Source: Bipolaris cookei
Taxonomy: Eukaryota; Ascomycota; Dothideomycetes; Pleosporales; Pleosporaceae
Direction: 5' to 3'
Length of the DNA: 64,000 nt
Assembly: GCA_002286855.1 (NCBI GenBank)
Contig: NRSV01000026.1
Span: forward strand, 343,005 to 407,004
Shown in pieces: positions 35,034 through 45,481 of this stretch (positions are counted from its first letter, which is position 1; the number at the start of each line of letters is the position of its first letter). A model generated the notes under the pieces. That model made no database searches and was not told the DNA's origin. It saw only the letters and a list, made by a program, of their open reading frames with translations. The translations under genes and the position numbers were made by a program.

Positions 35034-36680
35034 ATGCCTCGGCCACACAACATATAATTCTCTTATACTGAAGCAGACGTACAGCTTGCTTTATTTGAAA
35101 TCCGTTCTCAGCGTGATCTAAGCCAGAGACGCGTTGCAGCAATCTACAACGTACCTCAAAGGGTCCTATCGTACCGACTTACTGGGAAGCGCTCTCGACG
35201 CGATTGCAAGGCGAACTCAAAGCTTCTAGACAGGCTAGAGGAGGAGTCAATAGTTCTACGTATTCTTGAAAAGTATGAACTAGTATTTGCGCCTACGAAA
35301 GCTGCCGTTCGAGATATGGTAGATAAACTACTTCGGGAACGGGGCGGCAAGCCTACTAGCAAGAGCTCAGTTGACAACTTTGTTAAGCGTACTACTGAGC
35401 TCAAAAAACGCTGGAGCCGTCTATACGATCACTAGTGAGCTGCCTGCGAGGATCTAGCAGTTATTTAGCGCTGGTTCGACCTGGCAAAGAACACAAAAGA
35501 GAAGTAGGGGATTTTCGACAATGATATCTACAACTTCGACGAGACTGGCTTTATGATGGGCAAGCTTTTATCACAGATGGTCACCACAGCCTCAGAGACT
35601 CGTGGGAAAGAGAAATTAGTACAGCCCGGCAATCGTGAGTGGGTAACTGTGATCCAAGGCGTTGGAGCGTTAGGCCGCCAGATCCCACCCTTCGTTATCT
35701 TTGCGGGCAAGGTCCTTATCAACACCTGGTTTCAAGATCTACCTCACAATTGGATTCTTGAAGTTAGCTCAAATGGCTGTACAAACAATCAGCTTGTGAT
35801 TGCCTGGCTAAATCACTTTGAGGCGCATTCCAGGCAGCATACTATTGGGGGATACAGACTGCTTATTGTTGATGGTCATGAGAGTCATATCTCAGTTGAA
35901 TTCCAAGATTACTGAAAAGAGAGAAACTTTGTCCTCCTTTATATGCCCGCACACCTGTCGCATTTGCTCCAGCCTCTAGATGTTGCCTGCTTCTCGCCGT
36001 TAAAGCGCGCGTACGGTGACTAGATCTCAGCCTTGGCGTGCAACCATGCTCACTGCATTAGCAAAGAAGCCTTTCTCCCCGCCTTTAAAGCTGCTCATAA
36101 TAAGGCAATCTCAGAGAAGAACATTTAAGCAGGCTTTAGGGGCGCTGAGATGGTCCCACACAACCCACAGGTTGCGATTTCAAAGCTTGATGTGAGGTTG
36201 CGTACGCCAACGCTACTAAAGCAAGACAACGTTGCTTGGGAGGCGAAAACACCATGTAACGCGAAGGAGGTAGAGACTCAAAGTATGCTCATTCGACAGA
36301 GGATAAGAAATCGACTTATTTCTTTTGCAAGTTCTTTAGATGAGCAGGTACGGCAGCTAAGTAAAGGTGTCCAGAAAATAGCACATAATATGGTGTTATT
36401 ACAAGAGGAGCATACACGCATGCGAAGCGTAATTGAAGAGCTAACAAAGCGCCGGAGTCGAAAGCGGCGATACGTACGGAAAGAGGAGATTCTTACTGTT
36501 GGCGAGGTACAGGAAGTATTAGCTGAACAGGTGGGTAGCAGTCGTGGCGACGGCGAGAGCGCGTCGAAGAGGGTGCGAGGAGAGAGGCGGTGCGGGCGTT
36601 GTAAGGAGACTGGACACATCGCGCATACCTGTACAGTAGAAATAGAAGAGGCAATCGATAGCGATAGTTCTATAGAATAA
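35034..36680 (+). pseudogene. pogo-like transposase, inactivated by nonsense mutations
   Basis: The reading frame from ATG 35034 to TAA 36680 is collinear with the copy at the left edge, then continues to the C terminus. It keeps the DDE blocks YNFDETGFMMGK, LLIVDGHESH and LLQPLDVACF, and a C-terminal zinc knuckle RCGRCKETGHIAHTC (C-x2-C-x4-H-x4-C). The frame is broken by about nine stops, including 35433-35438 (two adjacent), 35466, 35505, a TGA at about 35912, and TAG/TAA at about 36021 and 36126. Where the intact copy can be compared, CAG CGA became TAG TGA, CAG became TAG and TGG became TAG, all C-to-T or G-to-A. No frameshift is needed. Confidence 0.88.
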
Positions 36681-36735
36681 ATTGGCGTACTATGACTTTC
36701 AAAAAGCTATGATAAAAGTGTGTAATACGATAGTA

Positions 36736-36784
36736 AGGTTAATGTGGTTGTGGGGCGTGAGCAACTCGCTTATGAAATACGCTA
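36736..36784 (-). repeat. right terminal inverted repeat of copy 2
   Basis: Reverse complement of the left end with a few transitions; ends in the TA target-site duplication. Confidence 0.8.
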
Positions 36785-36911
36785 TTCAAAACAACAGCGC
36801 AAACCTATGTTTGCGGCTCCCATGCAAATCCATCACACCATATGCTAACATTTGCATTTTTGTCATTAATCATGAGTGCCTTGCCTGCAATGCAAGTCGT
36901 GATCTATACAC

Positions 36912-39621
36912 CTAAGCCGGTTTCATACCGTTGAACAGGGTATCAAGCCTCAACTCATCCAGGTCAGTCGACCATTCGCGTGTCTTCGGCAATGTCACTT
37001 TCCATCCTCTGTCTTCCATTTCTTCGAGTATGGTTGCAACTTTGCGCTCGCCGTCGTCGATGTCTGTGGCGCAGATGACGAAAGTGGTCAGGTAAAACAT
37101 GGCGAAGGGGTACTTTGAGTTTAGGAAATGCTGAATATAGTATTGCCATGCATTCGCAGATGAAGGTCGATCAAATGCTGTAATGGTGTTAGGATTTGGA
37201 TTGGAATTCAGATTTGTGTAGGGGCTCGGGAGAAAACCTTACGCATTGCGTTCCATCTATAAACATGGCCTTCCCATGTCCCAAAGTTCAATCCACTCTT
37301 GCCCAGGCTCTTGATTGCAGGCATGGGCCATGCGCAATAATGTGTCTGTATCGAGCCCTTTGCCATAATGGCATTTGGATGTTTTTGCTTGTACTTTTCC
37401 GCGAATTCCCTCAGGCAGCTGGCTGGTGGTATGGGGAGTGACAGTGAACGTCCGCTTTCAGAGACTTCAGTGGCTGTTTCGTATGGGAAGTAGAGATCAG
37501 GTGCGCCATCAGCAGCCTGAATAATGACCGGACGAGTCTGCGGCTCCTCGTACTCTGTCATGAGTGTGACTATGCCGTATCGCTCCATGTCTTCAATCAC
37601 GCGTCGAATGAAGCGGTTATCGTCTCGAGAAATGTCATCTGCAGTAAGTTTCTTCTGCTTCTTGTCAAGCATCTTACGGTCTGGATTGTAACATCTCCAT
37701 CGATTTCCCTCATACTGTACCTCGCCTGGCGGCGGGTATCGCATTTCGGTTGTACATTCAATCTGAATCTCCTCCAAGAAGATTTCTTGTACAGAAGGCG
37801 GTATGATTTCGCGAATAACTCGTTTGGCCATCTGCCTAGGCGATGGATCGCCGATGAGCATCATGAGTGTGTCCTGTACAATGTCGATGAGCCGGAAAGG
37901 TAGTCCAACTTCCCGGTCGATTATTATAAACTGCCATGAGTCGACCACTATCGGGTCGTACATGGTAGTCTTCTTCATGCGCAAGTTGTCCTTGATTTCT
38001 TCTAGCTTCAACGTTGTGTTGTAGTCGGCTTTCTCTAGATCATCCAGGTTCATTGCCGAACGATGGCGGCTGATGAACAAATCAGGTTCGGTGGGGTGCA
38101 CAGTAGCATCAGCATGGGTACCCTCATAGACGACAAGGTACAAAGTTGAAGTTCGTTTTCGAAGTTCGTCCAGGAAAGCTTGTGTCAACGGGTCACCGAT
38201 AGCCATCTGCCCACACAGGTAGTTGCGTGATTCACGTTGGACCCACAACTGACCTTCTTGTCGGAGCCCCACATTCGTTGTAAAGTCTCCTTTGCTGGTT
38301 GGTATGAATCCCATGTAAACGCCTGTTGAGCATTCGCTCATGATGCTAGCGGGATCGTACCAATGATCGTTGTACAGTCTCATCATCAGAAGCTTGCAAA
38401 TGGTTGTATAGTCTTCAAAGTTGGAGCAAATACTGGCAAGTGTCCAAGGTGTAAGTAAATTGGGGAACCAGCGGTAACTGTAGCATATTAATGATATTCT
38501 TTATAGAATAATTCCTTCTTACAGGATATCCCAACAAGGCTTGGTCATCTTCAGTCCTTCAGTCGTACTTGGTATGGTGCCACCGAGTAGTTGGATTGTT
38601 TTGATGTCACCGCCAGCCAGAGTCTGAGCGCAAATTGCCACACGCAGATATTGGACAGCGTGGGGACGCCAGGCCTTTTCAAAATAGTCGCAGTACTCTT
38701 CAAGTTGACTTGCCTGGCATCCCATTAAAAAATCATTGATGCACTTTGAGCGAGTGGCATGCTCAAGGGTTGAAGCCTCGCTATCGTTCAGGACCATGAT
38801 GCGAAACCAGGCGCGGATAATGTCTGTGCCGTTGTCTGGGATGATCTGCTCCTTTTGTTCAGGCGACTTGCTCTGCTTGCGCGAGTCATCCAGATCGGGC
38901 ACGATGCTATATAGACGACGGACACTGTCTGCGCAGAGATCCTGGTAGAAGTGCTTGAGGACAAGGATGGTTCCATCGTCCGGCATACCTTGGAGCGAGT
39001 CGATTGGTATTCTGGGATCAAGTGGCGATCTCAGAATTGTGATAGTTTCTCCCAGACTGACTCTATCGGGATGTGGAGTACCAGTGTGTACACCGGGAGT
39101 CTCTGGAGTTGGACCACGCTGCAGGTTTTGCACTGTCTTGAATTTTAGACAAGCCATTACTGATAAGAACGTTAAGACTTACTCAGCAAAGAGTCTGCCA
39201 GCCCTCGTACATCGGCTTCCAATTTTGCAAGCCATTTGATGTAGTCTTGAATGTCTCCGCCGCGGGGATAAAACCGGTCTCTTATCTGTCGCCGGAGATC
39301 TACAGATTGGCGTAGTTTCATAACCTTTTGTTTTGCAACATCAAGGCTGAGAACTACGATCCTCTCTGCTTCTTTCTGAGTTTTACCCCATCGTGCATTC
39401 AAGTCCTTCCATTCCTCGTGATGTCGTTCGCACCATGGCTCGCTCGTCCCTGAAGGCAGTGCCATCCGACATGCACGTCCGTCCGTGTCGACCGCTTCAC
39501 AGGCCGCACCGAGAGCTGCTGGTGAGTCTGGGATGTCACTCAGACGAAGTAAGCGACGCGTGTTGCCTCGGAAGGCGGGCCGCTTCTCTTGCAAGCTGCT
39601 TATGCGAAGTTGTAAGCTCAT
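36912..39621 (-). CDS. unrecognised 849-residue protein with N-terminal Cys/His motif
   Basis: Four exons, 39621-39183, 39132-38523, 38477-37243 and 37177-36912, with introns of 50, 45 and 65 bp; every phase closes. I do not recognise a named family. Residues about 42-70 (ACEAVDTDGRACRMALPSG, then EPWCERHHEEW) hold a C-C-C-H-type pattern like the zinc motifs seen in KANL2/INO80D-related proteins. A basic, helical stretch follows (LDVAKQKVMKLRQSVDLRRQ). The remainder is mixed alpha/beta without obvious catalytic motifs, transmembrane segments or signal peptide. It is flanked on both sides by RIP-damaged transposons, about 130 bp and 1.7 kb away. A regulatory or chromatin role would be a guess. 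The codon pattern looks like a live gene; no stops interrupt it. Confidence 0.75.
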
Positions 39622-41287
39622 GGTGGAGAGAATGAGGGTTTGCGACAAAGACTTGCGACCAAGGAGGAGGAGAGACTTAGGCCTAAGATATCACTCCTTC
39701 GCTCTCAAATTTTGGGCATCGGCTAGCAATGCACTTTCCGTACTGTCGGTAGGGGCTATGCGGGGTCCACGGCGCGGCATGGCTATCAGGCTGTGCTGTT
39801 CATTGCGGCACGGTTGACAGCAAAGCTCAATGACATGGTGCATACTGTATTCAGCTATGTCTTTTTTGTTGCTTGGAACAGGGAAAGCTATTGGGCAACA
39901 TGGTAGACTGATGTCCCACACGATCCAGTAAGATTCAACTAACTTGCTGTATCACAGGCATTGCATTGTGTTCAGAAGGCGTGATAAGGGAGGTGGGCGG
40001 ATGTAGAAAGCGCCCCGCGCGGCAAACAACCAATACCAGCGAGGTAAACTAACACCAGCTGATGTTTAGCAGGATCCAAAGCCCTCCACTCAGCGCAGCG
40101 TTCATTATCCAGTCATTTTGCAAGGAGGGTGTGGCTCCCTTCCTGCGAAGCGCTTAGGCTGAAGTCCATGCGCTTGAGCGGTCCTATGGTAAACTCTCCG
40201 CTACCGTGCCTCACCCGTACACAGCCTTTGCCTTCTGCAATTTCTCACAAGAGGGTCGGCTTGTGCCATGCAATCCTTCACAACTCTGAAATTGGTAAGT
40301 GTTGATCAAAGTGAGCCGCGCGACTGTTGCGTCAATACCAAAGCATCTTGTTAGATGTCCGTCTCTACTGCACGGCTCCCTTGGCGAGGTGCTCAGTCTG
40401 CCAGGCTGCAGGACGGCTTACGCCCGCAAGCGCAAATCCTCCAGTTATCAGTCGAGCTCAGTATGGATGGCCCGTGACAGCCTTGTCGCATGTTCTGGGT
40501 GGTGCTCTCGGTTGTGACAAACCCAGCAGATTGGTGGGCCGGGCTAAACCTCATGGCGGCTACAGAGCGCTTATGTAGGTGTAGGAGCGCTGTGAAGAAG
40601 GGCACTACGAGCCGTCACGCGCCATCCGGACGGCCCGGACAATCGACTGGCCCCTTCATTTACCAAAATATGATCTCCTGAGTAACTGCTTTTCAATGTA
40701 TTGATGACGATCGATTGCGCCGAGGACAGTTCCTGTTGTCACGCGGTCCAGGTATTGGCGGGATCAGAAGTTGCGCGCCGTTGAATCCGAATGCATGTCA
40801 TGACTAGTTTCGCCGCGGCCTAGCATCCTCGGCCACGGATCCTTCACTATGATTCTCTGCAGGCAAGATTAGCCACGGCAGTCTACTACCCTACATATTT
40901 CTGTTCTGCAAGGTTTTCCTACATACACACAATTTAGAGGAGGCTGGAGACGATGATGGGGGCTGAAAGGTTTAGAGGCTGACATGGCTCACGATTGCAC
41001 GTTTGTCACGCTCGGCTGAATGGTTGGCGCTTGATGAGAAGAGGCGGCGAGTTGGACGCCTTGTCAATGGTTCAACGCGACCCTTGTTTGGCTAATGGCA
41101 ACACCAGGGTGTTGTTATGGTGACGCGTTGGTTTTACAGGAGTGGCTCACTGGTGATAGCGCATCAAGAGCGTGGTTGGTGATGTTGGATCAATATTACT
41201 CGAGTTTGTATTGCCGTCAAGGCTGTAGAAGGTCAGGTATGGCAAAGTAAGGGCCATCTTCAATCCGCACTGACGGCATTTGCTTGT
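39622..41287. other. 1.7 kb gene-free interval
   Basis: No family is recognised on either strand. A possible two-exon mini-frame begins at about 40,268 but has no homology (see rejected items). The segment ends at the TA flanking the next transposon. Confidence 0.4.
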
Positions 41288-41335
41288 TACTTGCCCCACA
41301 GTGCCTAGTTCGGAAGGACTAGGCCCTACCCAGCT
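41288..41335 (+). repeat. left terminal inverted repeat, second family
   Basis: Pairs with 42,992-43,039. Contains GCCCCACAGTGCCTAG and a subterminal palindrome. Confidence 0.8.
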
Positions 41336-41390
41336 CAACGTCAATTTTGCTACGCTCCACCATTTTGACTCAATTTTTCTCTACAACAAC

Positions 41391-42870
41391 ATGTCGCAAC
41401 GCTTTGGGACTTACGCGTAGATTGAAGAGCGTATCGGAATTGCTAGTGTCTAGTTATATAGTGGTTTTTGTACAAATATACGCGTAGCAGTGGACTATAA
41501 TCATGTGCCCTACAGCAAGTTCCAAAAACACATCTCAGGCCGCACACCAAAAATGGAACGCGCCGCACCAAATCGAAGGCTCAATCAACAACAGGAGGCT
41601 GACCTAAAGGCCTATATTACTCGCTGCGACGCGTTATACATGTCTCCTCTTATGCCGCAGCTCATCTCTGCCGTGCAGCGGATCCTTGATCTCGAGCACC
41701 CAGATGGCAAGGCGCCGCCTATAGGTAAAAACTGGATCTCACGATGGCTGGCGCGCAACCCAGACTGCCACGGCAAGAAGCAGAAAAAACAGGAAACAAA
41801 ATGCCTGGTGGCTAACACAGTAGAGATCTACGAGAGGCACTTTGCCGCCCTGAAGCGCGCGATTGATGGGTACGCTATAAAGCCTGGAGCCCTATACAAT
41901 ATGGAAGAGACAGGCCTCTGTATGAGCGTCGGAGGCCAGCAGTATACTGCAATGATGGCTGGCGACGATGACGTTATACGATCACCCCTCCGATACAAAT
42001 CGCGAGTCTGTTACAGTCGTCGAGACCATTGCTGCCGACGGCTCAGTACTGGCACCATTCATCATTCTTAAGGGCAAAGTATAACTCTTAAAATGGTATA
42101 CCAATACAAAGTTACCTGACGACTATATGGTGGCTATTTCTGAGACGGCGTATAACAATGACAAGCTCTCTCTTGAGTGGATTCGACACTTTGACACCTA
42201 TAGTCGTCGCCATCAAATAGGCACCTGGAAGCTATTAATTTTTGATGGATTTGGATCTCACGGCACAAAGGAGCTTATTGATTTTGTGACGACAATAATA
42301 TAGTACTTTTCTCACCCCCTTCCCATACATCTCACAACCTACAGCCTCTTGACGTTGGCGTTTTTTAAGCTTATAAGAAGCACTACAGAGGCGTCGTCGA
42401 GGGTATTAACGCCTGAGGAGATGAGCTATCTCTTTCAAGCCTCCGAGATGCCTACACCTACAACACCCCGCTCCTTTGTTGCGTACACTCGTAAAACGTA
42501 AAAGCTCTATGAGTATACTGAGTATATGCTGAGTAATCGGGCTGCGCGACCTGTCAGGGCGTCAGTTATACTTGGTTTGAATTACCATCTCGCGACTGAT
42601 GAGCTTGCCAAGACTACAGCTGCTGCCCGCGAGAGGGCTCAGCGCCAGGGCAATTCACAATTGACGATTCAGAAAGTAGGTGTAGTTACAGATAGAGACG
42701 CGCGAGAGGCCATCTCTCAAAAAGCTAAAATCGTTGAACAAAAGGCTGTACGCAAGGCTGTGAGGGAGACGAGACGGCGCCTTCGAGATGCCACCCAGCA
42801 GCCAACACCTGCCTCCGCAGAGGCCTCAACACCAAGTCAACAGGCCCCAGTGATGCGCTTTATACATTGA
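41391..42870 (+). pseudogene. pogo-like transposase, second family, nonsense and frameshift mutated
   Basis: From ATG 41391 the frame meets two TAG codons (about 41418 and 41451) in contexts where CAG fits. It is then open from about 41,490 to 42,068, with a CENP-B-type DNA-binding part (APNRRLNQQQEADLKAYI, APPIGKNWISRWLARNP) and the first catalytic block YNMEETGLCMS. A frame shift near 41,990 moves the reading to NRESVTVVETIAADGSVLAPFIILKGK. After further stops come LLIFDGFGSHGTKELIDF and NLQPLDVGVF, the second and third DDE blocks. The C-terminal coiled region lies at 42,526-42,870. It cannot make a full transposase. Confidence 0.85.
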
Positions 42871-42991
42871 GAAATACCTCCCACTTAGTATCTACAACAA
42901 GTATACAATATTTTGCGCGTATGCGCAATTAATTTGCTTTACAAATCGTGTGGGTTGACGATCTTGACATTGAGCTGGTGATTGACGTTGA

Positions 42992-43039
42992 GCTTGGGTA
43001 GGGCCTAGTTCTTCCGAACTAGGCACCGTGGGGCGAATA
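42992..43039 (-). repeat. right terminal inverted repeat, second family
   Basis: Reverse-complement partner of 41,288-41,335, with transition differences and one extra A. Confidence 0.8.
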
Positions 43040-43315
43040 CCCCACAATCCGGCATACCGATTGCGGCCTGGTACACCGTTCATCCGAGGTCTAGCTGAGA
43101 TGGGGACTACAGCTCTAAACAGCAATCTTGAAATTCCACGTCTCCTATAGAATGTACTTCTCTTAATTTTCGTCATCTACTTCACTCTCTGGAATCGAGG
43201 AGTCTTTCGATTGTGGCATTGACAGCATTGGACCTGGTACCCGTACTTCTATACGTTCATACACCCCCGCCTATCCCCACACGTCCTAACAGAAGACCCG
43301 CGAATCAGTCGAACA

Positions 43316-44800
43316 ATGGCAATATCGCCAGCAATTCGTATCGCTCCTTCGCGTGCAGCAAGGGCTCTCAATCTCCTTCGAACCGTACAATACACGCATC
43401 CCCCATCATGCCCCTGCCATTCCAATCCCAATTATCATCAATCGCCGTCCACTGTCCAGCAAGCACGCCGACATCTCGCCACACCGCTAGATCATTCACA
43501 ACAAAAAGAATATGCGTTCGAGATGGCGGCCTCTAGCATTCGCTTCGGGCCAGGATGTACGAAGGAAGTCGGTATGGACTTTAAGAACATGGGCAGCAAG
43601 CGCGTCATGGTCGTCACAGACCAAAATGTAAGAAAGCTGGACGCGATGAAGCAGGTCATCGAAGGGCTTGAGCGGGAGGGAGTAACATATGAGATATTCG
43701 AAAAGGTCAGGGTGGAGCCTAAGGACCACAGCATAAGGGAGGCCATTGATTTCGCAAAGCCATGGAGGCCTGATTCTTTCCTGGCTGTTGGCGGAGGCAG
43801 TGTAATCGATACTGCCAAGTTGATGAATCTCTACACCACTTTCCCCGAAGCAGACTTCTTGGACTTTGTCAACGCACCACTCGGCAAGGGATTGCCTATC
43901 CCTTCGAAGCTCTTCCCTCTCATCGCAGTCCCAACAACTGCAGGAACGGGTTCTGAGACAACTGGTACCGCCATCTTCGATCTGGTCTCCAAGCGGGCAA
44001 AGACTGGTATCGCACATCGCAATCTGAAGCCCACGCTTGGAATAGTAGATCCAATAAACACACGCACTATGCCATCGGCTGTTCATGCGTCTTCGGGTCT
44101 TGATGTCCTCTGTCACTCTCTGGAATCCTGGACCGCGATACCATACTATGAGCGCACTCCCAGACCTACCAACCCCATCAATCGTCCCGCATACCAAGGC
44201 GCGAATCCCATTTCCGACATATTTTCTCTCAAGGCTCTGAGGGATACTGTCAAGTATCTACCGCGTGCCGTCAAAGACCCCGAAGACCATGAGGCCCAAT
44301 CACAAATGCTCTTAGCTGCAACCCTTGCCGGTGTTGGTTTCGGTAATGCAGGTGTCCATCTCTGCCACGGAATGTCATATCCTATTTCAGGTCAGAACCC
44401 AGGGTACAAGCACGCCGGCTACGAGGTTGACCACACCATTATTCCGCACGGAGTCAGTGTTGCAGTAACAGCGCCTGCAGTATTCAAATTTACTGCCGCA
44501 TCGAACCCAGAGCGTCACTTGGCCGCAGCCGAAGCTTTTGGCGTGGACATTTCAAATGTCAAGGCAGAGAGTGCTGGAGAGGTATTGAGCGAAGCATTGG
44601 CAGAGTTCTTGATCAAGCTCGGTGATCAGCCCCGAGGTTTGAAGGCACTTGGTTTTGGTTCAGAGCATTTGGACCAGCTGGTTGAAGGCACGATTCCACA
44701 GGCAAGAGTGTTGATGTTGGCGCCAAATCTGGAGACACAGAATGTGGATGCGGAGAGGGAGCAATTGCGGGGCCTTTTTGAAGAAGCAATGGAATACTAA
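43316..44800 (+). CDS. hydroxyacid-oxoacid transhydrogenase (ADHFE1-like, iron ADH family), mitochondrial
   Basis: A single exon encodes 494 residues. The first 55-60 residues are R/S/A-rich without acidic residues, a likely mitochondrial targeting peptide, ending before the conserved YAFEMAASSIRFGPGC. The family motif AVGGGSVIDTAKLMN (159-ish) binds the cofactor. Metal-binding positions fall in SGLDVLCHSLESW, NAGVHLCHGMSYPI and VDHTIIPHGVSV. ADHFE1 couples oxidation of 4-hydroxybutyrate to reduction of 2-oxoglutarate. The length, about 30 residues beyond the human enzyme, is due to the N terminus. Subfamily assignment is strong; substrate is by homology. Confidence 0.92.
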   Translation: MAISPAIRIAPSRAARALNLLRTVQYTHPPSCPCHSNPNYHQSPSTVQQARRHLATPLDHSQQKEYAFEMAASSIRFGPGCTKEVGMDFKNMGSKRVMVVTDQNVRKLDAMKQVIEGLEREGVTYEIFEKVRVEPKDHSIREAIDFAKPWRPDSFLAVGGGSVIDTAKLMNLYTTFPEADFLDFVNAPLGKGLPIPSKLFPLIAVPTTAGTGSETTGTAIFDLVSKRAKTGIAHRNLKPTLGIVDPINTRTMPSAVHASSGLDVLCHSLESWTAIPYYERTPRPTNPINRPAYQGANPISDIFSLKALRDTVKYLPRAVKDPEDHEAQSQMLLAATLAGVGFGNAGVHLCHGMSYPISGQNPGYKHAGYEVDHTIIPHGVSVAVTAPAVFKFTAASNPERHLAAAEAFGVDISNVKAESAGEVLSEALAEFLIKLGDQPRGLKALGFGSEHLDQLVEGTIPQARVLMLAPNLETQNVDAEREQLRGLFEEAMEY

Positions 44801-45481
44801 CACGCTATTGCTGTCCATTTAGGTGCGCAGTGTTTTCTGGAGAGTACAATTAGTCATCTGATTTTGTACTGGAGGCATGACAAAAAGTATTGGGAATAAC
44901 AACAGAGTGTGGTGCTTCCTGTACTTGGCCAGGTCTACGATGCGGAACAAAGCGTGTCTTCGCCAGGGGCAATCACACATGTGTTTCAGCCTCACGGCCC
45001 CACCCCGCAATTCCTCCTTACTCCAGCTTTTTACCGTTATCAGCTATAAATGTTGTCTCGTATGAATATGTGTATATAAACATCTAGAGAGAATGGCTTT
45101 TAGCATTGTGGCATGTGAATGTTTATCCAAAAAAAAACAAGCTGCTTTTCAAAACGTTGAGAAGACTGATGTGTGCGTAGAGATCTTCACATCCACGGAA
45201 CCACGAGAAAATCACCCATGGTCTTCACACCCAACACGTCACAGCGATGGCGCCGTAGAACCTCACCATTTAGGTTCGTGGTGTGGGGAAGAAGCGGTCC
45301 GTCTCACGATTTGGTTTCATCTCCTCGTCCGCAATCATTTTGCGTTTCAATCGCTTCGGCTAAGGATCCCCTCTGATATAATCCCATGATCAGGTCAACA
45401 CTACTTATGATATGCCTTGTCTCCCCATATTTTCTTTGCCGTCTTGAAATTATCTCAAGATTTGTTTGAAACCCTGTAACA
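44801..45481. other. intergenic before SET-domain gene
   Basis: A 681 bp same-strand spacer. No gene is recognised; a pyrimidine-rich leader precedes 45,482. Confidence 0.5.

Larger units (their letters stand above)
34971..36784 (+). mobile_element. pogo-like element, copy 2, RIP-damaged
   Basis: The element is bounded by TA dinucleotides at 34,971 and 36,783-36,784. The ends form an imperfect inverted repeat of about 45 bp; the shared core is AGCGAGTTGCTCACGCCCCA. Differences between the two ends are mostly transitions. It contains the transposase pseudogene described separately and is the same family as the element cut by the left edge of the window. Confidence 0.85.
41288..43039 (+). mobile_element. 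second-family pogo-like element, RIP-damaged
   Basis: The element lies between TA dinucleotides at 41,288-41,289 and 43,038-43,039. The ends read TACTTGCCCCACAGTGCC and, on the opposite strand, TATTCGCCCCACGGTGCC, then share CTAGTTCGGAAG. The inverted repeat is about 45 bp and differs by transitions. Each end contains a small palindrome, CCTAGT(8)ACTAGG. The transposase inside is unlike that of the copies at 1-610 and 34,971. Confidence 0.85.

Noticed and set aside
40268..40470. Two-exon mini-gene, ATG at about 40,268 followed by GTAAGTG and an acceptor at 40,353
   Set aside because: It would give about 52 residues without homology or secretion signal; splice-like sites occur by chance at this rate.
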